From IMG/VR virus record IMGVR_UViG_3300028829_002476, positions 1 to 22,409 of that record: a stretch of DNA of 22,409 bases. One strand, given 5' to 3'. Under the pieces are notes generated by a model. The model saw only the letters and a list, made by a program, of their open reading frames with translations. It had not been told where the DNA came from and did no database searches. Below, piece by piece: positions 16,027-22,224 of this stretch. Both the position numbers and the translations under genes were made by a program. Source of the stretch: a virus. Positions within the stretch are counted from its first letter, which is position 1, and each line of letters opens with the position of its first letter.

Positions 16027-17007
16027 ATGCAATCGACTGACCTTGATGCTCTTGCCGAGCAACTCATACAAGAGCCAGACATAACGTCTGAAGAAGACAA
16101 TCCGAGCGAAGCCGTAGAGGCTCAATCAGAGGCAACTGATGAAGATCAGACCGAGATTGAGACTGACATAGCCGAGGGCGAGGATGAGCCTGTCGAGGCG
16201 TCCAGCGACGAGGTCGATGACGATGACCTGGATGACGAAGAAATTGATGATTACGAGCCGGTAGATGCTGAGGAAACCACAAAGCTACACCCCGTCAAAG
16301 TAGACGGCAAAGATGAGCAGTGGACACTGGATCAGTTAAAACAATCTGCAGCAGGCCAGGGTTACATCAACCGCAGAATGCAGGAAATTGCGCACGCTGA
16401 AAAACAGTACAACGAGCAATTCCAAGCACTGCAACAAGAGCGACAGCAAGCTCTTGAGGCGTTTAAACAGATACAAAACGGACTTGCACCACCCGCGCCA
16501 CCTCGAATTGACTTTGAGGCAGACCCCATTGGGGCGATGCACGAAGAGCGAGAGTATAACAAGGCAAAGGCAGAATATGACGAGAAACTGCAGCAAGTGC
16601 AGCACCTTCAGCGTCAACAATCTGAGCAGCAAGATGTACAAAGCCAGCAATACATAGCAGCGCAGGTTGAAATCCTGCGTGAAAGATTGCCGGAATTGAT
16701 TGGCCCCGACTCTGAGGCCAAGCGCGCAGCATTAGTCCAAGCTGGCGTCGATTATTACGGGTTCGCCCCGGAAGAAGTCGCCGCCGTTAAGGACGCTCGG
16801 CACGTTCAAGTTTTGAACGATGCCAAAAAATGGCGCGAGCTGCAAACCCGTAAAAAAGAACGCAAGGCCAAGGCTAACGCCGTGCCGCCCGTTCGCGCTG
16901 GCGCAAAACGCCGCCCAGAAACTGCTGAAAATTCCGCACGCAAAAAAGCGCGAGAGCGCTTTGCAAAATCTGGCCGCATTGAAGATGCGGTGAATTTGTT
17001 ACTCTAA
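16027..17007 (+). CDS. Capsid scaffolding protein
   Basis: 326 residues, starting six bases after the previous stop, with AGG about 9 bases upstream. Layout is typical of a podovirus scaffold: residues 1-90 very acidic (runs such as DEVDDDDLDDEEIDDYEP), then VDGKDEQWTLDQLKQ, a Gln-rich coiled-coil from about 115-215 (EKQYNEQFQALQQERQQALE, EKLQQVQHLQRQQSEQQD), and a basic C-terminus (KKERKAKANA, ARKKARERFAKSGR) with helix EDAVNLLL at the end. In P22 and relatives the basic C-terminal helix binds the coat protein and the scaffold leaves or is lost on maturation. The capsid gene follows after 12 bases. Sequence is too divergent to name a closer family. Confidence 0.8.
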   Translation: MQSTDLDALAEQLIQEPDITSEEDNPSEAVEAQSEATDEDQTEIETDIAEGEDEPVEASSDEVDDDDLDDEEIDDYEPVDAEETTKLHPVKVDGKDEQWTLDQLKQSAAGQGYINRRMQEIAHAEKQYNEQFQALQQERQQALEAFKQIQNGLAPPAPPRIDFEADPIGAMHEEREYNKAKAEYDEKLQQVQHLQRQQSEQQDVQSQQYIAAQVEILRERLPELIGPDSEAKRAALVQAGVDYYGFAPEEVAAVKDARHVQVLNDAKKWRELQTRKKERKAKANAVPPVRAGAKRRPETAENSARKKARERFAKSGRIEDAVNLLL

Positions 17008-17019
17008 AGGAACAACGAT

Positions 17020-17979
17020 ATGGCACAACCGGCCAACACCTTTGACAGCTATGATTCTGTCAACTCCATCCGTGAAGACATCATGGACGATGTGGTGATG
17101 ATTTCACCAGAAGATACGCCTTTTTACAGCGCTACGAAAAAAGTCACTGCCAGCAATACAAACGTTGAGCATATGACTGATACACTTCGCTCATCTGGTG
17201 CAAATGCTCATGTTGAAGGCGATGCAACCGCCGGATCAGCGCGTGTTGCAAGCGTAAGACTGTCCAATCAAACACAGATTTTCAAAGATTCGGTTGTCGT
17301 TCCAGACACCGATATTGGTCTGGACCGGGTCGGCAAGCGCAAGCAACTGGCGCTACAAACGCTAAAAATAGCGGCCGAGCAAAAGCTTGACATAGAACTT
17401 TCGTTATTTGCAAACAACGCCAAGGTTGCGGGAAACGCCACAACAGCGCGCGAGCTTGCCGGCATACCAGCTTGGTTGAAAACCAACGTCAATTTTCAAA
17501 GCGGAAATAGCGGCGCAAACCCAACCGGCGACGGCACGGATGCGCGGACTGACGATGGTACGCCAACAGCGTTTAGCCAAGCTAAATTTGACGCTGTAAT
17601 GCAGTCTATGTGGGAAGAGGGCGGCAAGCCTAACACCTGCTATTTGTCTGCATTTCAGATGAACAAAGCGCTGGCGTTCACTGGCAATAACAACCAGCGC
17701 GCCAACGTAACTGGCGCAGATGAGCGTGTTATCAATTCATTAGCGATTTATCTGACTCCTTGGGGACAGGTCAAATTTCAACCCTCACGGGAGAATCGCT
17801 CGCGTGACGTGTTCATCATGCAGGACGATATGTGGAACGTTGCTGTGCTGCGTCCAACCAAGTCAACCGCGTTGGCGAAAACCGGCGATAACACACAACG
17901 CCAAGTTGTGACGGAATTGACGCTAATCTGTAAAAATGAAAAAGCGTCTGGTGCAATTTACGACAACACCACAAGCTAA
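17020..17979 (+). CDS. Major capsid protein, SU10-like (DUF5309 type)
   Basis: 319 residues. AAGGA lies 8 bases before the ATG. The order of motifs matches the SU10-like HK97-fold capsid family: a DIMDDVVMISPEDTPFYSA start, TNVEHMTDTLRSSGANAHVEG, VRLSNQTQIFKDSVVV, then a long helix (RKQLALQTLKIAAEQKLDIE). The A-domain follows, with FSQAKFDAVMQSMWEEGG, and then LAIYLTPWGQVKFQPSRENR, and the P-domain strand TELTLICKNEKASGAIYD closes the chain. The usual 'TPF.S' and 'N..VEG' landmarks are present. The protein builds the icosahedral shell from hexamers and pentamers. A G+C-rich hairpin follows the stop. No obvious protease or delta domain is encoded, so shaping relies on the separate scaffold. 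Confidence 0.88.
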   Translation: MAQPANTFDSYDSVNSIREDIMDDVVMISPEDTPFYSATKKVTASNTNVEHMTDTLRSSGANAHVEGDATAGSARVASVRLSNQTQIFKDSVVVPDTDIGLDRVGKRKQLALQTLKIAAEQKLDIELSLFANNAKVAGNATTARELAGIPAWLKTNVNFQSGNSGANPTGDGTDARTDDGTPTAFSQAKFDAVMQSMWEEGGKPNTCYLSAFQMNKALAFTGNNNQRANVTGADERVINSLAIYLTPWGQVKFQPSRENRSRDVFIMQDDMWNVAVLRPTKSTALAKTGDNTQRQVVTELTLICKNEKASGAIYDNTTS

Positions 17980-17986
17980 AAACAAC

Positions 17987-18013
17987 CGGGGGCGTGGCAT
18001 AGCTGCGCCCCCG
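17987..18013 (+). terminator. GC-rich hairpin after the capsid gene
   Basis: CGGGGGCG (17987-17994) pairs perfectly with CGCCCCCG (18006-18013) around an 11-base loop, seven bases past the capsid stop. No T run follows, so it is not a classical intrinsic terminator. It may protect the 3' end of the capsid message or reduce read-through into the small genes downstream. Confidence 0.45.
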
Positions 18014-18038
18014 ATTTACAACGACCAGAGGTATACAC

Positions 18039-18245
18039 ATGCTTAAGCGGCTGCGCGTAAGACGCATCAAAGTGATTTGCAGCAAGGGCCGCATTGAGCG
18101 CGGTGACGAGGTCATACTGACCAACGACGAGTATAATTCAATCATCGCCATGTCGCCCGACGCATTCGACGTGCTGGGCGATGTTGCGGCGGAAGCCCCG
18201 AAAAAAACAACACGGAAAAAGCCAAATGTTAAGCTCGCGCATTGA
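18039..18245 (+). CDS. Small basic protein after capsid gene, unknown
   Basis: 68 residues. AGAGGT lies 6 bases before the ATG, a good ribosome site. The N-terminal half looks like a small beta fold: LRVRRIKVICSKGRIERGDEVIL, followed by a helix TNDEYNSIIAMSPDAF. The C-terminal 15 residues are Lys/Arg-rich (PKKTTRKKPNVKL) and could bind nucleic acid or an acidic partner such as the scaffold. Similar short 'binding strand plus basic tail' proteins follow capsid genes in many phages and may be head-completion or decoration proteins. Its end overlaps the upstream region of the next gene. Family not recognised. Confidence 0.6.
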   Translation: MLKRLRVRRIKVICSKGRIERGDEVILTNDEYNSIIAMSPDAFDVLGDVAAEAPKKTTRKKPNVKLAH

Positions 18246-18273
18246 CCAGAAAATCACGTTCGAGGGTGACGAT

Positions 18274-18522
18274 ATGGTCATCAAGAACACCTATGATGCT
18301 ACGGCGGCGCTGCAAGACGCTGCGTATGCACGCGAGAACAGCCAGAATACGCTTGGCTCGGATTATAAGCACGTCGGAAACATCGACGCGAGCATGGTCA
18401 CAAACTGGCTGAAACAGGCCGGTAAAACTTGGGCCGACACTGACGCTGTCGAAGAGGTTATTAAGCGCAACCTGCAGAATGGCGAGTTTGCCAAATTCCG
18501 CGTTTGGGACGGCAAGTGGTGA
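18274..18522 (+). CDS. Small head/neck-region protein, unknown
   Basis: 82 residues from ATG 18274, which has GAGG 8 bases upstream. An alternative ATG at 18226 adds 16 residues and overlaps the previous gene but has only a weak GGA. Sequence: MVIKNTYDATAALQDAAYAR, a polar stretch with GSDYKHVGNIDASMVTNWLK, then helix DAVEEVIKRNLQNGEFAKF and an aromatic end (RVWDGKW). It looks like a compact helical protein without Cys or membrane segment. It sits between the capsid and the membrane-protein genes. A neck or head-completion role fits the position, but that is a guess. Confidence 0.55.
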   Translation: MVIKNTYDATAALQDAAYARENSQNTLGSDYKHVGNIDASMVTNWLKQAGKTWADTDAVEEVIKRNLQNGEFAKFRVWDGKW

Positions 18523-18758
18523 TGGAGGCCGCAACGTTGTGGACCGTCTGCCTGACCGCCGGCCTTGGCTTGGTGAGTTGGATACTGCGCACAGCGTGGC
18601 ACGAGCTAAACCGCCAAAATATATTGCTTAATCGCACCCGCGAAGAGCTGGCGAAAGAATACACCACCAAGGCTGAAAGCCGCGCAGATATGTCTCGCGT
18701 GATTGACCGCCTTGAGGCGCTGGACGCCAAACTAGACCGCATTATAGAACGGAAATGA
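18522..18758 (+). CDS. Single-pass membrane protein with coiled coil, lysis-region
   Basis: 78 residues. ATG overlaps the previous stop (TGATG). One N-terminal membrane segment (about residues 5-23, LWTVCLTAGLGLVSWIL) is followed by a charged helix with heptad-like spacing (ELNRQNILLNRTREELAKEY, RVIDRLEALDAKLDRIIERK). This topology is shared by XhlA-type lysis proteins and Rz-type inner-membrane spanins. It is short for a spanin and no partner lipoprotein with an LxxC box was found overlapping it. It is placed ahead of the holin and muramidase genes. I call it a lysis-associated membrane protein without a firm family. Confidence 0.55.
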   Translation: MEAATLWTVCLTAGLGLVSWILRTAWHELNRQNILLNRTREELAKEYTTKAESRADMSRVIDRLEALDAKLDRIIERK

Positions 18759-18759
18759 T

Positions 18760-19242
18760 ATGCCCGTCATCGAGGCAGCCGTTGCAATATCCACCGCCGT
18801 CAGCGCGTTTAAAACGCTGAAATCTGCCGTTTCGGCGGGCAAGGAATTGGGTGAGTGCGCGTCTACCTTGGGGTCTTGGGCCGGCGCAATTGCGGATCTT
18901 CAATATTGCAATAAACGCGCGCAAAAACCCAGCGTATTTAAAACGTTCGCCGGATCTGCAGAGCAAGAGGCGGCAGAGTCGTTTGCAAATATGAAGCGCG
19001 TCCAAGCCATGCAGAAAGAGCTGCATTTGCTGATTGGCTGGCGCTACGGCCCCAAGGGCCTTCAGGAATATCTAGACATGACGCGCCAGATTAAAGCGCA
19101 GCGTCAGGCCACGGTTATACGCAAAGAGGAAATCAAGCAAAGCATCATCAACGCCACGGTCGGCATTCTCGCCGGGCTGGTCGGCATTGGGCTGATTATT
19201 GGGCTGGTTTACGCGCTGCTGTGGAAGGATGGCCAGATATGA
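18760..19242 (+). CDS. Tail-anchored membrane protein, unknown, lysis region
   Basis: 160 residues, start one base after the previous stop. Residues 1-120 are helical and rich in Ala, Lys, Glu and Gln (SAFKTLKSAVSAGKELGECA, STLGSWAGAIADLQYC, SAEQEAAESFANMKRVQAMQ). There is an LLIGWRYGPKGLQEYL segment at about 90-105. Residues about 132-154 form one membrane helix (VGILAGLVGIGLIIGLVYALL), leaving a short C-terminal end. This resembles a group of uncharacterised proteins from marine phages with 'WAGA..DL' and 'W.YGP..' motifs. I know no function for them. Its position among membrane proteins suggests a role at the inner membrane, perhaps in lysis control or superinfection exclusion; neither is shown. 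Confidence 0.55.
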   Translation: MPVIEAAVAISTAVSAFKTLKSAVSAGKELGECASTLGSWAGAIADLQYCNKRAQKPSVFKTFAGSAEQEAAESFANMKRVQAMQKELHLLIGWRYGPKGLQEYLDMTRQIKAQRQATVIRKEEIKQSIINATVGILAGLVGIGLIIGLVYALLWKDGQI

Positions 19243-19493
19243 TTTTGGCGGCAACCGTGGCGCTCGCTGGGCTGGCAAACCCGGAATATGTGACGTGCAA
19301 ATTAGCCAAGCGCATCACCGTGTATGGTGAAAAGATTTGCCTATATGTGCACGCGAACCAAGGCACAACGCTGCATTACCCAACCCTAAAATGGAGCGAA
19401 TGTCCGTCCACCTTTCAATGCAAATACAACCCTAAGAGCAAGGGACGAACGCTCAAAGACACAATGGACAGCCTAAAGGAGCAATTCGAATGA
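19239..19493 (+). CDS. Small four-cysteine protein with hydrophobic N-terminus
   Basis: 84 residues. ATG overlaps the previous stop (ATGA). The first 15 residues are hydrophobic (MILAATVALAGLA) and could act as a weak signal or anchor, although the usual positive charge at the start is missing. Four Cys follow at residues 20, 34, 55 and 61, which could form two disulfides if the protein reaches the periplasm. The rest is polar, basic and probably beta-rich (KRITVYGEKICLYVHANQG, then STFQCKYNPKSKGR). The next gene overlaps by ATGA. Tight coupling to two membrane-protein genes suggests an envelope role during late infection. No family recognised. Confidence 0.5.
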   Translation: MILAATVALAGLANPEYVTCKLAKRITVYGEKICLYVHANQGTTLHYPTLKWSECPSTFQCKYNPKSKGRTLKDTMDSLKEQFE

Positions 19494-19690
19494 CAATCGC
19501 AATGGAACGAATTTTGGCGTGGAAGATTTTGCCACGCGTTTTAATGGCCGTTATGGCCGTTATGTATTGCCGGGTTTTAGAGTGGGGAATGTCGCTGGAC
19601 GATTTATCTACACAACAAAGCGCAATGATTAGCGTCTGTTCTGGCGCAATGACAGGGACGATAGCCGTGTGGCTGTCGCACGAGAAATGA
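19490..19690 (+). CDS. Two-TM small membrane protein, holin-like
   Basis: 66 residues. ATGA overlap with the previous gene; AAAGGAG lies about 9 bases before the ATG. Two hydrophobic helices are visible, at about 13-31 (ILPRVLMAVMAVMYCRVLEW) and 45-62 (AMISVCSGAMTGTIAVWL), joined by an acidic loop and ending HEK. Size and topology fit class II holins, but many phage small membrane proteins look the same. The next gene encodes a second holin-type protein and then the muramidase, so a holin, antiholin or pinholin pair is possible. Confidence 0.6.
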   Translation: MTIAMERILAWKILPRVLMAVMAVMYCRVLEWGMSLDDLSTQQSAMISVCSGAMTGTIAVWLSHEK

Positions 19691-20076
19691 TCGGCGCGTT
19701 GATCGGGCCGCTCACCCAACTTGCCGGCACTTGGCTGCAGGGCAAGGTTGAAACCAAGGCCGCAGAAACAAAGATCAAAGTCAGCCAGGCAGAAGCCAAG
19801 TCGCAGATATTAATGTCTCAAGCGCAGAGTGAGAGCAATTGGGAAAAGATTATGGCCGAGGGGTCAAAATCGTCAATCAAAGATGAATATATCGTTTTGC
19901 TGATGTCAATACCCATGATTTTATGCTTCACCGGCGAGAAAGGTCAGAAGATCGTTTTTGACGGGTTTGAGGCATTAAGCCAAGCACCGGATTGGTTTAT
20001 CTACACTTGGGGATGCGTTGTGGCTGCGTCGTTCGGAATCCGAGGCGCAACCCAATATTTCGGCAATCGAAAATGA
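19687..20076 (+). CDS. Holin of the GTA 3TM type
   Basis: 129 residues. ATGA overlap with the previous gene. It starts MIGALIGPLTQLAGTWLQGK, then a charged helix (KAAETKIKVSQAEAKSQILM), a SNWEKIMAEGSKSSIKDEY stretch, and two membrane helices at about 66-82 (YIVLLMSIPMILCF) and 102-120 (DWFIYTWGCVVAASFGIRG). The W-x-x-x-MAxxS...KDEY...P.I and the PDWF.Y.WG..VAASFG..  end match what I recall of the GTA_holin_3TM family (three-helix holins first noted in gene-transfer agents). The first N-terminal segment is the third, weaker helix. It forms the inner-membrane hole that lets the muramidase encoded next reach peptidoglycan. Confidence 0.7.
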   Translation: MIGALIGPLTQLAGTWLQGKVETKAAETKIKVSQAEAKSQILMSQAQSESNWEKIMAEGSKSSIKDEYIVLLMSIPMILCFTGEKGQKIVFDGFEALSQAPDWFIYTWGCVVAASFGIRGATQYFGNRK

Positions 20077-20702
20077 CCGCCGCCGTTCTGGAATTTCCAC
20101 AACTCAGCGAAATTGACCGGCAGTTCATCGAGCTGGAGCGGCAGCGCGACGTCATACGCGCACAGTATAAATTAATTATGGAGCTAAAAAAAATGAGCAG
20201 TTGGGACACGATGTTTGAGTGGATAATCAAGCACGAGGGCGACACGTTCGTAAATCACCCGGATGACCCAGGCGGGGCAACGATGCTCGGCGTGACGATT
20301 AAAACGTGGTCAGACTGGGTTGGGCGCGAGGCCACAATTGACGAGATGAAAGCGCTGACAAAGGATGACGTCAAACCGCTCTACAAAAAATGGTATCACG
20401 AAAAGGTAAATGCGCAGGATCTGCCGGTCGGCGTTGATTGGTGCGTGGTCGATATTGGCGTAAACTCTGGCCCAAGCCGCGCCAAGAAAATGCTGCAGAA
20501 ATGCGTGGGCGTCAAACAGGACGGCGCAGTCGGACCTCAAACGTTGGCCGCCGTGGCTGCGCTTGATCCAGAGGAAATTGTTGAGCGCTTGTGTGACGAG
20601 CGCGCCAGATTTTATCGCAGCTTAAACAAAGAAATGTTTATTAAAGGTTGGCTGCGACGCAACAAAGAGGTCAAAGAGCAGGCACTGGGGTTGATGGCTT
20701 AA
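20073..20702 (+). CDS. Endolysin: GH108-type N-acetylmuramidase with PG-binding-3 domain
   Basis: 209 residues from ATG 20073 (ATGA overlap with the holin). A second in-frame start at 20193 has GGAG nine bases upstream and gives 169 residues. Residues 1-40 are a charged helix absent from typical family members. The catalytic domain begins near residue 45: FEWIIKHEGD with Glu55 as the predicted catalytic acid and NHPDDPGGATMLGVT at 61-75, the family signature (usually EGG...DPGG.T..G.T). The C-terminal part (about 121-165), DIGVNSGPSRAKKMLQ and GVKQDGAVGPQTLAA, matches the peptidoglycan-binding domain of this family. No signal peptide or SAR segment, so export should depend on the holin. Confidence 0.85.
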   Translation: MTAAVLEFPQLSEIDRQFIELERQRDVIRAQYKLIMELKKMSSWDTMFEWIIKHEGDTFVNHPDDPGGATMLGVTIKTWSDWVGREATIDEMKALTKDDVKPLYKKWYHEKVNAQDLPVGVDWCVVDIGVNSGPSRAKKMLQKCVGVKQDGAVGPQTLAAVAALDPEEIVERLCDERARFYRSLNKEMFIKGWLRRNKEVKEQALGLMA

Positions 20703-20703
20703 A

Positions 20704-21078
20704 ATGCACCACTCGCACCACACTGGTAGGGCCGGTGAATTTCTGGTGCAGTCAGTGCTAGAACATCAATACAACCTCGTCACGCAGCGGGTTGACGTTG
20801 ACGGGGTTGACCTGTGGTTGGAGTTGCCAAGCAAGTTTATCACTGTGCAAGTTAAAGCGGCGCGCGCCGTTGATAAAAGTAAGCGGTATTCTTTCTCGTT
20901 CAGCAAGAGCGAAATCACGGCTGCGGTGTATTGTTACGTCGCGCTGGATGTTGGATTGTTTTTAATGGACGAGCCGCCGCGAAAGGGGCAAGTGACAAAG
21001 AAAATTCCGGCGTTAAAATTTACAAAAGAAAATATGCACGACACAATAAAAAAGGCGCTCAATGTTGAGCGCCTTTAG
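20704..21078 (+). CDS. PD-(D/E)XK-like nuclease
   Basis: 124 residues, start one base after the previous stop (TAAaATG). The N-terminal half has the order of an endonuclease core: helix GRAGEFLVQSVLEHQ with Glu12, strand NLVTQRVD, then GVDLWLEL with Asp36 and strand KFITVQVKAA with Gln49-x-Lys51. This is a PD-(D/E)XK layout with Q in place of the third acidic residue, as in some Hjc-like and other small nucleases. The remainder (SFSFSKSEITAAVYCYVAL, then GLFLMDEPPRKGQ) is a mixed beta region. Possible roles are Holliday-junction resolution, end processing or packaging. Its last codons (ALNVERL) lie within a strong hairpin. It is the last rightward gene in the window. Confidence 0.62.
   Translation: MHHSHHTGRAGEFLVQSVLEHQYNLVTQRVDVDGVDLWLELPSKFITVQVKAARAVDKSKRYSFSFSKSEITAAVYCYVALDVGLFLMDEPPRKGQVTKKIPALKFTKENMHDTIKKALNVERL
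21051..21076 (-). terminator. Strong intrinsic terminator between convergent genes
   Basis: AAAGGCGCTCAA (21051-21062) pairs perfectly with TTGAGCGCCTTT (21065-21076). On the - strand the GC stem is followed by TTTTTTATT, a classical terminator for the leftward genes. On the + strand only three T follow, yet the hairpin may also stop the rightward transcript. It overlaps the last codons of the nuclease gene. Confidence 0.85.
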
Positions 21079-21082
21079 TTGG

Positions 21083-21331
21083 CTACGGGGCAACCCGCCA
21101 GTACGTGACGTTCAGTTCCCAATCTTCAACCAGCCAGCCTTTGCGGATTAACGATTGCAAAACCTTATGTGACGAGCTGACCGACTTGCGTTGCTTCATC
21201 ATTTGCTCGCCGTCAATTTTACCTAAGCAAATTTCACGCAATGATGGGCACCGGCCAAGCTCTTGCCAATGGTCCCGCACAAAGCAGAACATCTCGTGCT
21301 GAGTGCGGGTCAGTGGGCTGCGCTCTTTCAA
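21083..21331 (-). CDS. Stand-alone LexA-type winged-helix protein
   Basis: 82 residues. The likely start is TTG at 21331, which overlaps the stop of the upstream gene (TTGA) with AGGG 7 bases before it. A longer frame from 21442 would be antisense-free but overlaps the upstream gene by more than 100 bases. Residues 7-34 (LTRTQHEMFCFVRDHWQELG, then RCPSLREI) match the first helices of the LexA DNA-binding domain, and SSSHKVLQSLIRKGWLVE fits its recognition and wing region. The LexA serine-protease half is absent, so it is not a self-cleaving repressor. It probably binds DNA as a small regulator. Leftward operon, ending at the terminator at 21051-21076. Confidence 0.66.
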   Translation of the reverse strand: MKERSPLTRTQHEMFCFVRDHWQELGRCPSLREICLGKIDGEQMMKQRKSVSSSHKVLQSLIRKGWLVEDWELNVTYWRVAP

Positions 21332-21567
21332 TGCACTGCCCTTTCGATGTGTAAATCCTCGCCAACGAGCTTGTACGTAACGCCGCCAGTTTGCATTTCG
21401 GTAATGCCGATGGTTCGCATCCCCTCGGCAAGCAAATCGCACAGCTCTTCGCGAGTGCTAAACCAGCGCTCGCATTGCTGCATTGCCTCGGTGATGTTTT
21501 CTGCGACATCATCCAGCTTGTTTTTGATTTCGGCGTCGGTCGGAAAATCAATCACATTATCGCTCAT
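21328..21567 (-). CDS. Small acidic helical protein, unknown
   Basis: 79 residues from ATG 21567 (MSDNVIDFPTDAEIKNKL). An in-frame start at 21636 exists but would overlap the upstream gene; the ATGA overlap at 21564-21567 and AAGGGG about 10 bases before the ATG support the shorter form. The first 45 residues are acidic helix (DDVAENITEAMQQCERWFST), followed by LCDLLAEGMRTIGITEMQTG and a short strand pair (GVTYKLVGEDLHIERAV). The overall size and charge suggest an adaptor or inhibitor protein. It overlaps the downstream winged-helix gene by four bases, so the two are probably made together. No family recognised. Confidence 0.62.
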   Translation of the reverse strand: MSDNVIDFPTDAEIKNKLDDVAENITEAMQQCERWFSTREELCDLLAEGMRTIGITEMQTGGVTYKLVGEDLHIERAVH

Positions 21568-21773
21568 TGGCTTGCCCCTTGCATCAAGGGTAAAATCCAA
21601 AGCATCGCGCCTGTAGCGATGAAAATTGACAGGCAAGCCAGCGTGTCCTGACAGAACAGTTTAATCTGTTCAATCTGTCTCCGCTGTTTTTCTGTTAAGT
21701 CTGTACATACTAACGAGATACTTATTATGCGAATCCGATTTCCAGACTGCCGCGTAACATTTTGATCTAACAT
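21564..21773 (-). CDS. Small single-pass membrane protein, unknown
   Basis: 69 residues from ATG 21773, preceded by AAGGAAGAG at a good distance; an in-frame start at 21809 lacks this. The first 45 residues are polar and basic (MLDQNVTRQSGNRIRIISIS, TEKQRRQIEQIKLF). One membrane helix lies at about 47-64 (TLACLSIFIATGAMLWILPL), and the C-terminal end is short. The stop overlaps the next gene (ATGA). It belongs to the same leftward operon as the winged-helix gene. Small membrane proteins in early phage operons often affect host entry or exclusion, but nothing here shows that. Confidence 0.58.
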   Translation of the reverse strand: MLDQNVTRQSGNRIRIISISLVCTDLTEKQRRQIEQIKLFCQDTLACLSIFIATGAMLWILPLMQGASQ

Positions 21774-21808
21774 AACTCTTCCTTGTTTTTGACTTTTTAC
21801 ACTTACCA

Positions 21809-21828
21809 AACGGGTGCCTCTACCCGTC
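21809..21828 (-). terminator. Weak hairpin at the end of the 22224 gene
   Basis: ACGGGT (21810-21815) pairs with ACCCGT (21822-21827) around a six-base loop. On the - strand transcript the stem extends to nine pairs with one G-U. It spans the stop codon of the gene above. No T run follows, so it is at most a partial terminator or attenuator between that gene and the one starting at 21773. Confidence 0.3.
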
Positions 21829-22224
21829 TGACCGCTTGTTTGGACGTTGCAGAGGCTCGTCTAGGTCCTCGCGCGCTTGCAGGGCGTCCAGCCCGTTTTC
21901 GTCCACATAATAGGTCCGACCATTGGTATGACCCATCTGCGCCGCACCTCGTTCGCGCGGATCTTTCGGCAACATACGCCCGAAATCCCAATTCATAAAT
22001 GAGATCTGTTGTTGAGCGTATACCGCTTTGTCGTGACCGAGCAACTCATTTGATTGACTGATGCGCTCGATCTTGTCTGCGTATTCCCGCAGGATTGCGG
22101 GGATTTTGCGGACGTGGTCAGGATGCCAGCATTGGATATCAACGCGCTTGCGAAAACTCATAAGACCCTGGCGCATCTTGAGGACGGTTGGGTTGACTGT
22201 AGCTTTGTTGCGCGTCTTTCGCAT
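21820..22224 (-). CDS. Early-operon protein, unknown
   Basis: 134 residues. It has the best ribosome site in the leftward operon (AAGGAGG about 8 bases before ATG 22224), and the ATG overlaps the stop of the gene above (TAATG). The N-terminus is very basic (MRKTRNKATVNPTVLKMRQG, FRKRVDIQCWHPDHVRKIPA) and then a helix (ILREYADKIERISQSNELLG). The strand-helix-helix order at about 25-58 is faintly like ribbon-helix-helix DNA-binding proteins, but this is weak. The C-terminal half is polar (QQQISFMNWDFGRMLPKDPR, GRTYYVDENGLDALQAREDL). I do not recognise a family. Strong expression is suggested by the ribosome site. Confidence 0.68.
   Translation of the reverse strand: MRKTRNKATVNPTVLKMRQGLMSFRKRVDIQCWHPDHVRKIPAILREYADKIERISQSNELLGHDKAVYAQQQISFMNWDFGRMLPKDPRERGAAQMGHTNGRTYYVDENGLDALQAREDLDEPLQRPNKRSDG

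Noticed and set aside
17987-18013. Capsid-end hairpin as a full intrinsic terminator
   Set aside because: The stem is perfect but no T run follows, so I list it only as a hairpin with modest confidence.
19992-20072. Upstream start of the endolysin frame
   Set aside because: It would run more than 80 bases into the holin gene; ATG 20073 overlaps the holin stop by ATGA, the pattern used by its neighbours.
21263-21616. 117-residue + strand frame opposite the leftward genes
   Set aside because: The - strand carries three genes joined by ATGA/TTGA overlaps with good ribosome sites and a terminator; the + frame has none of these.
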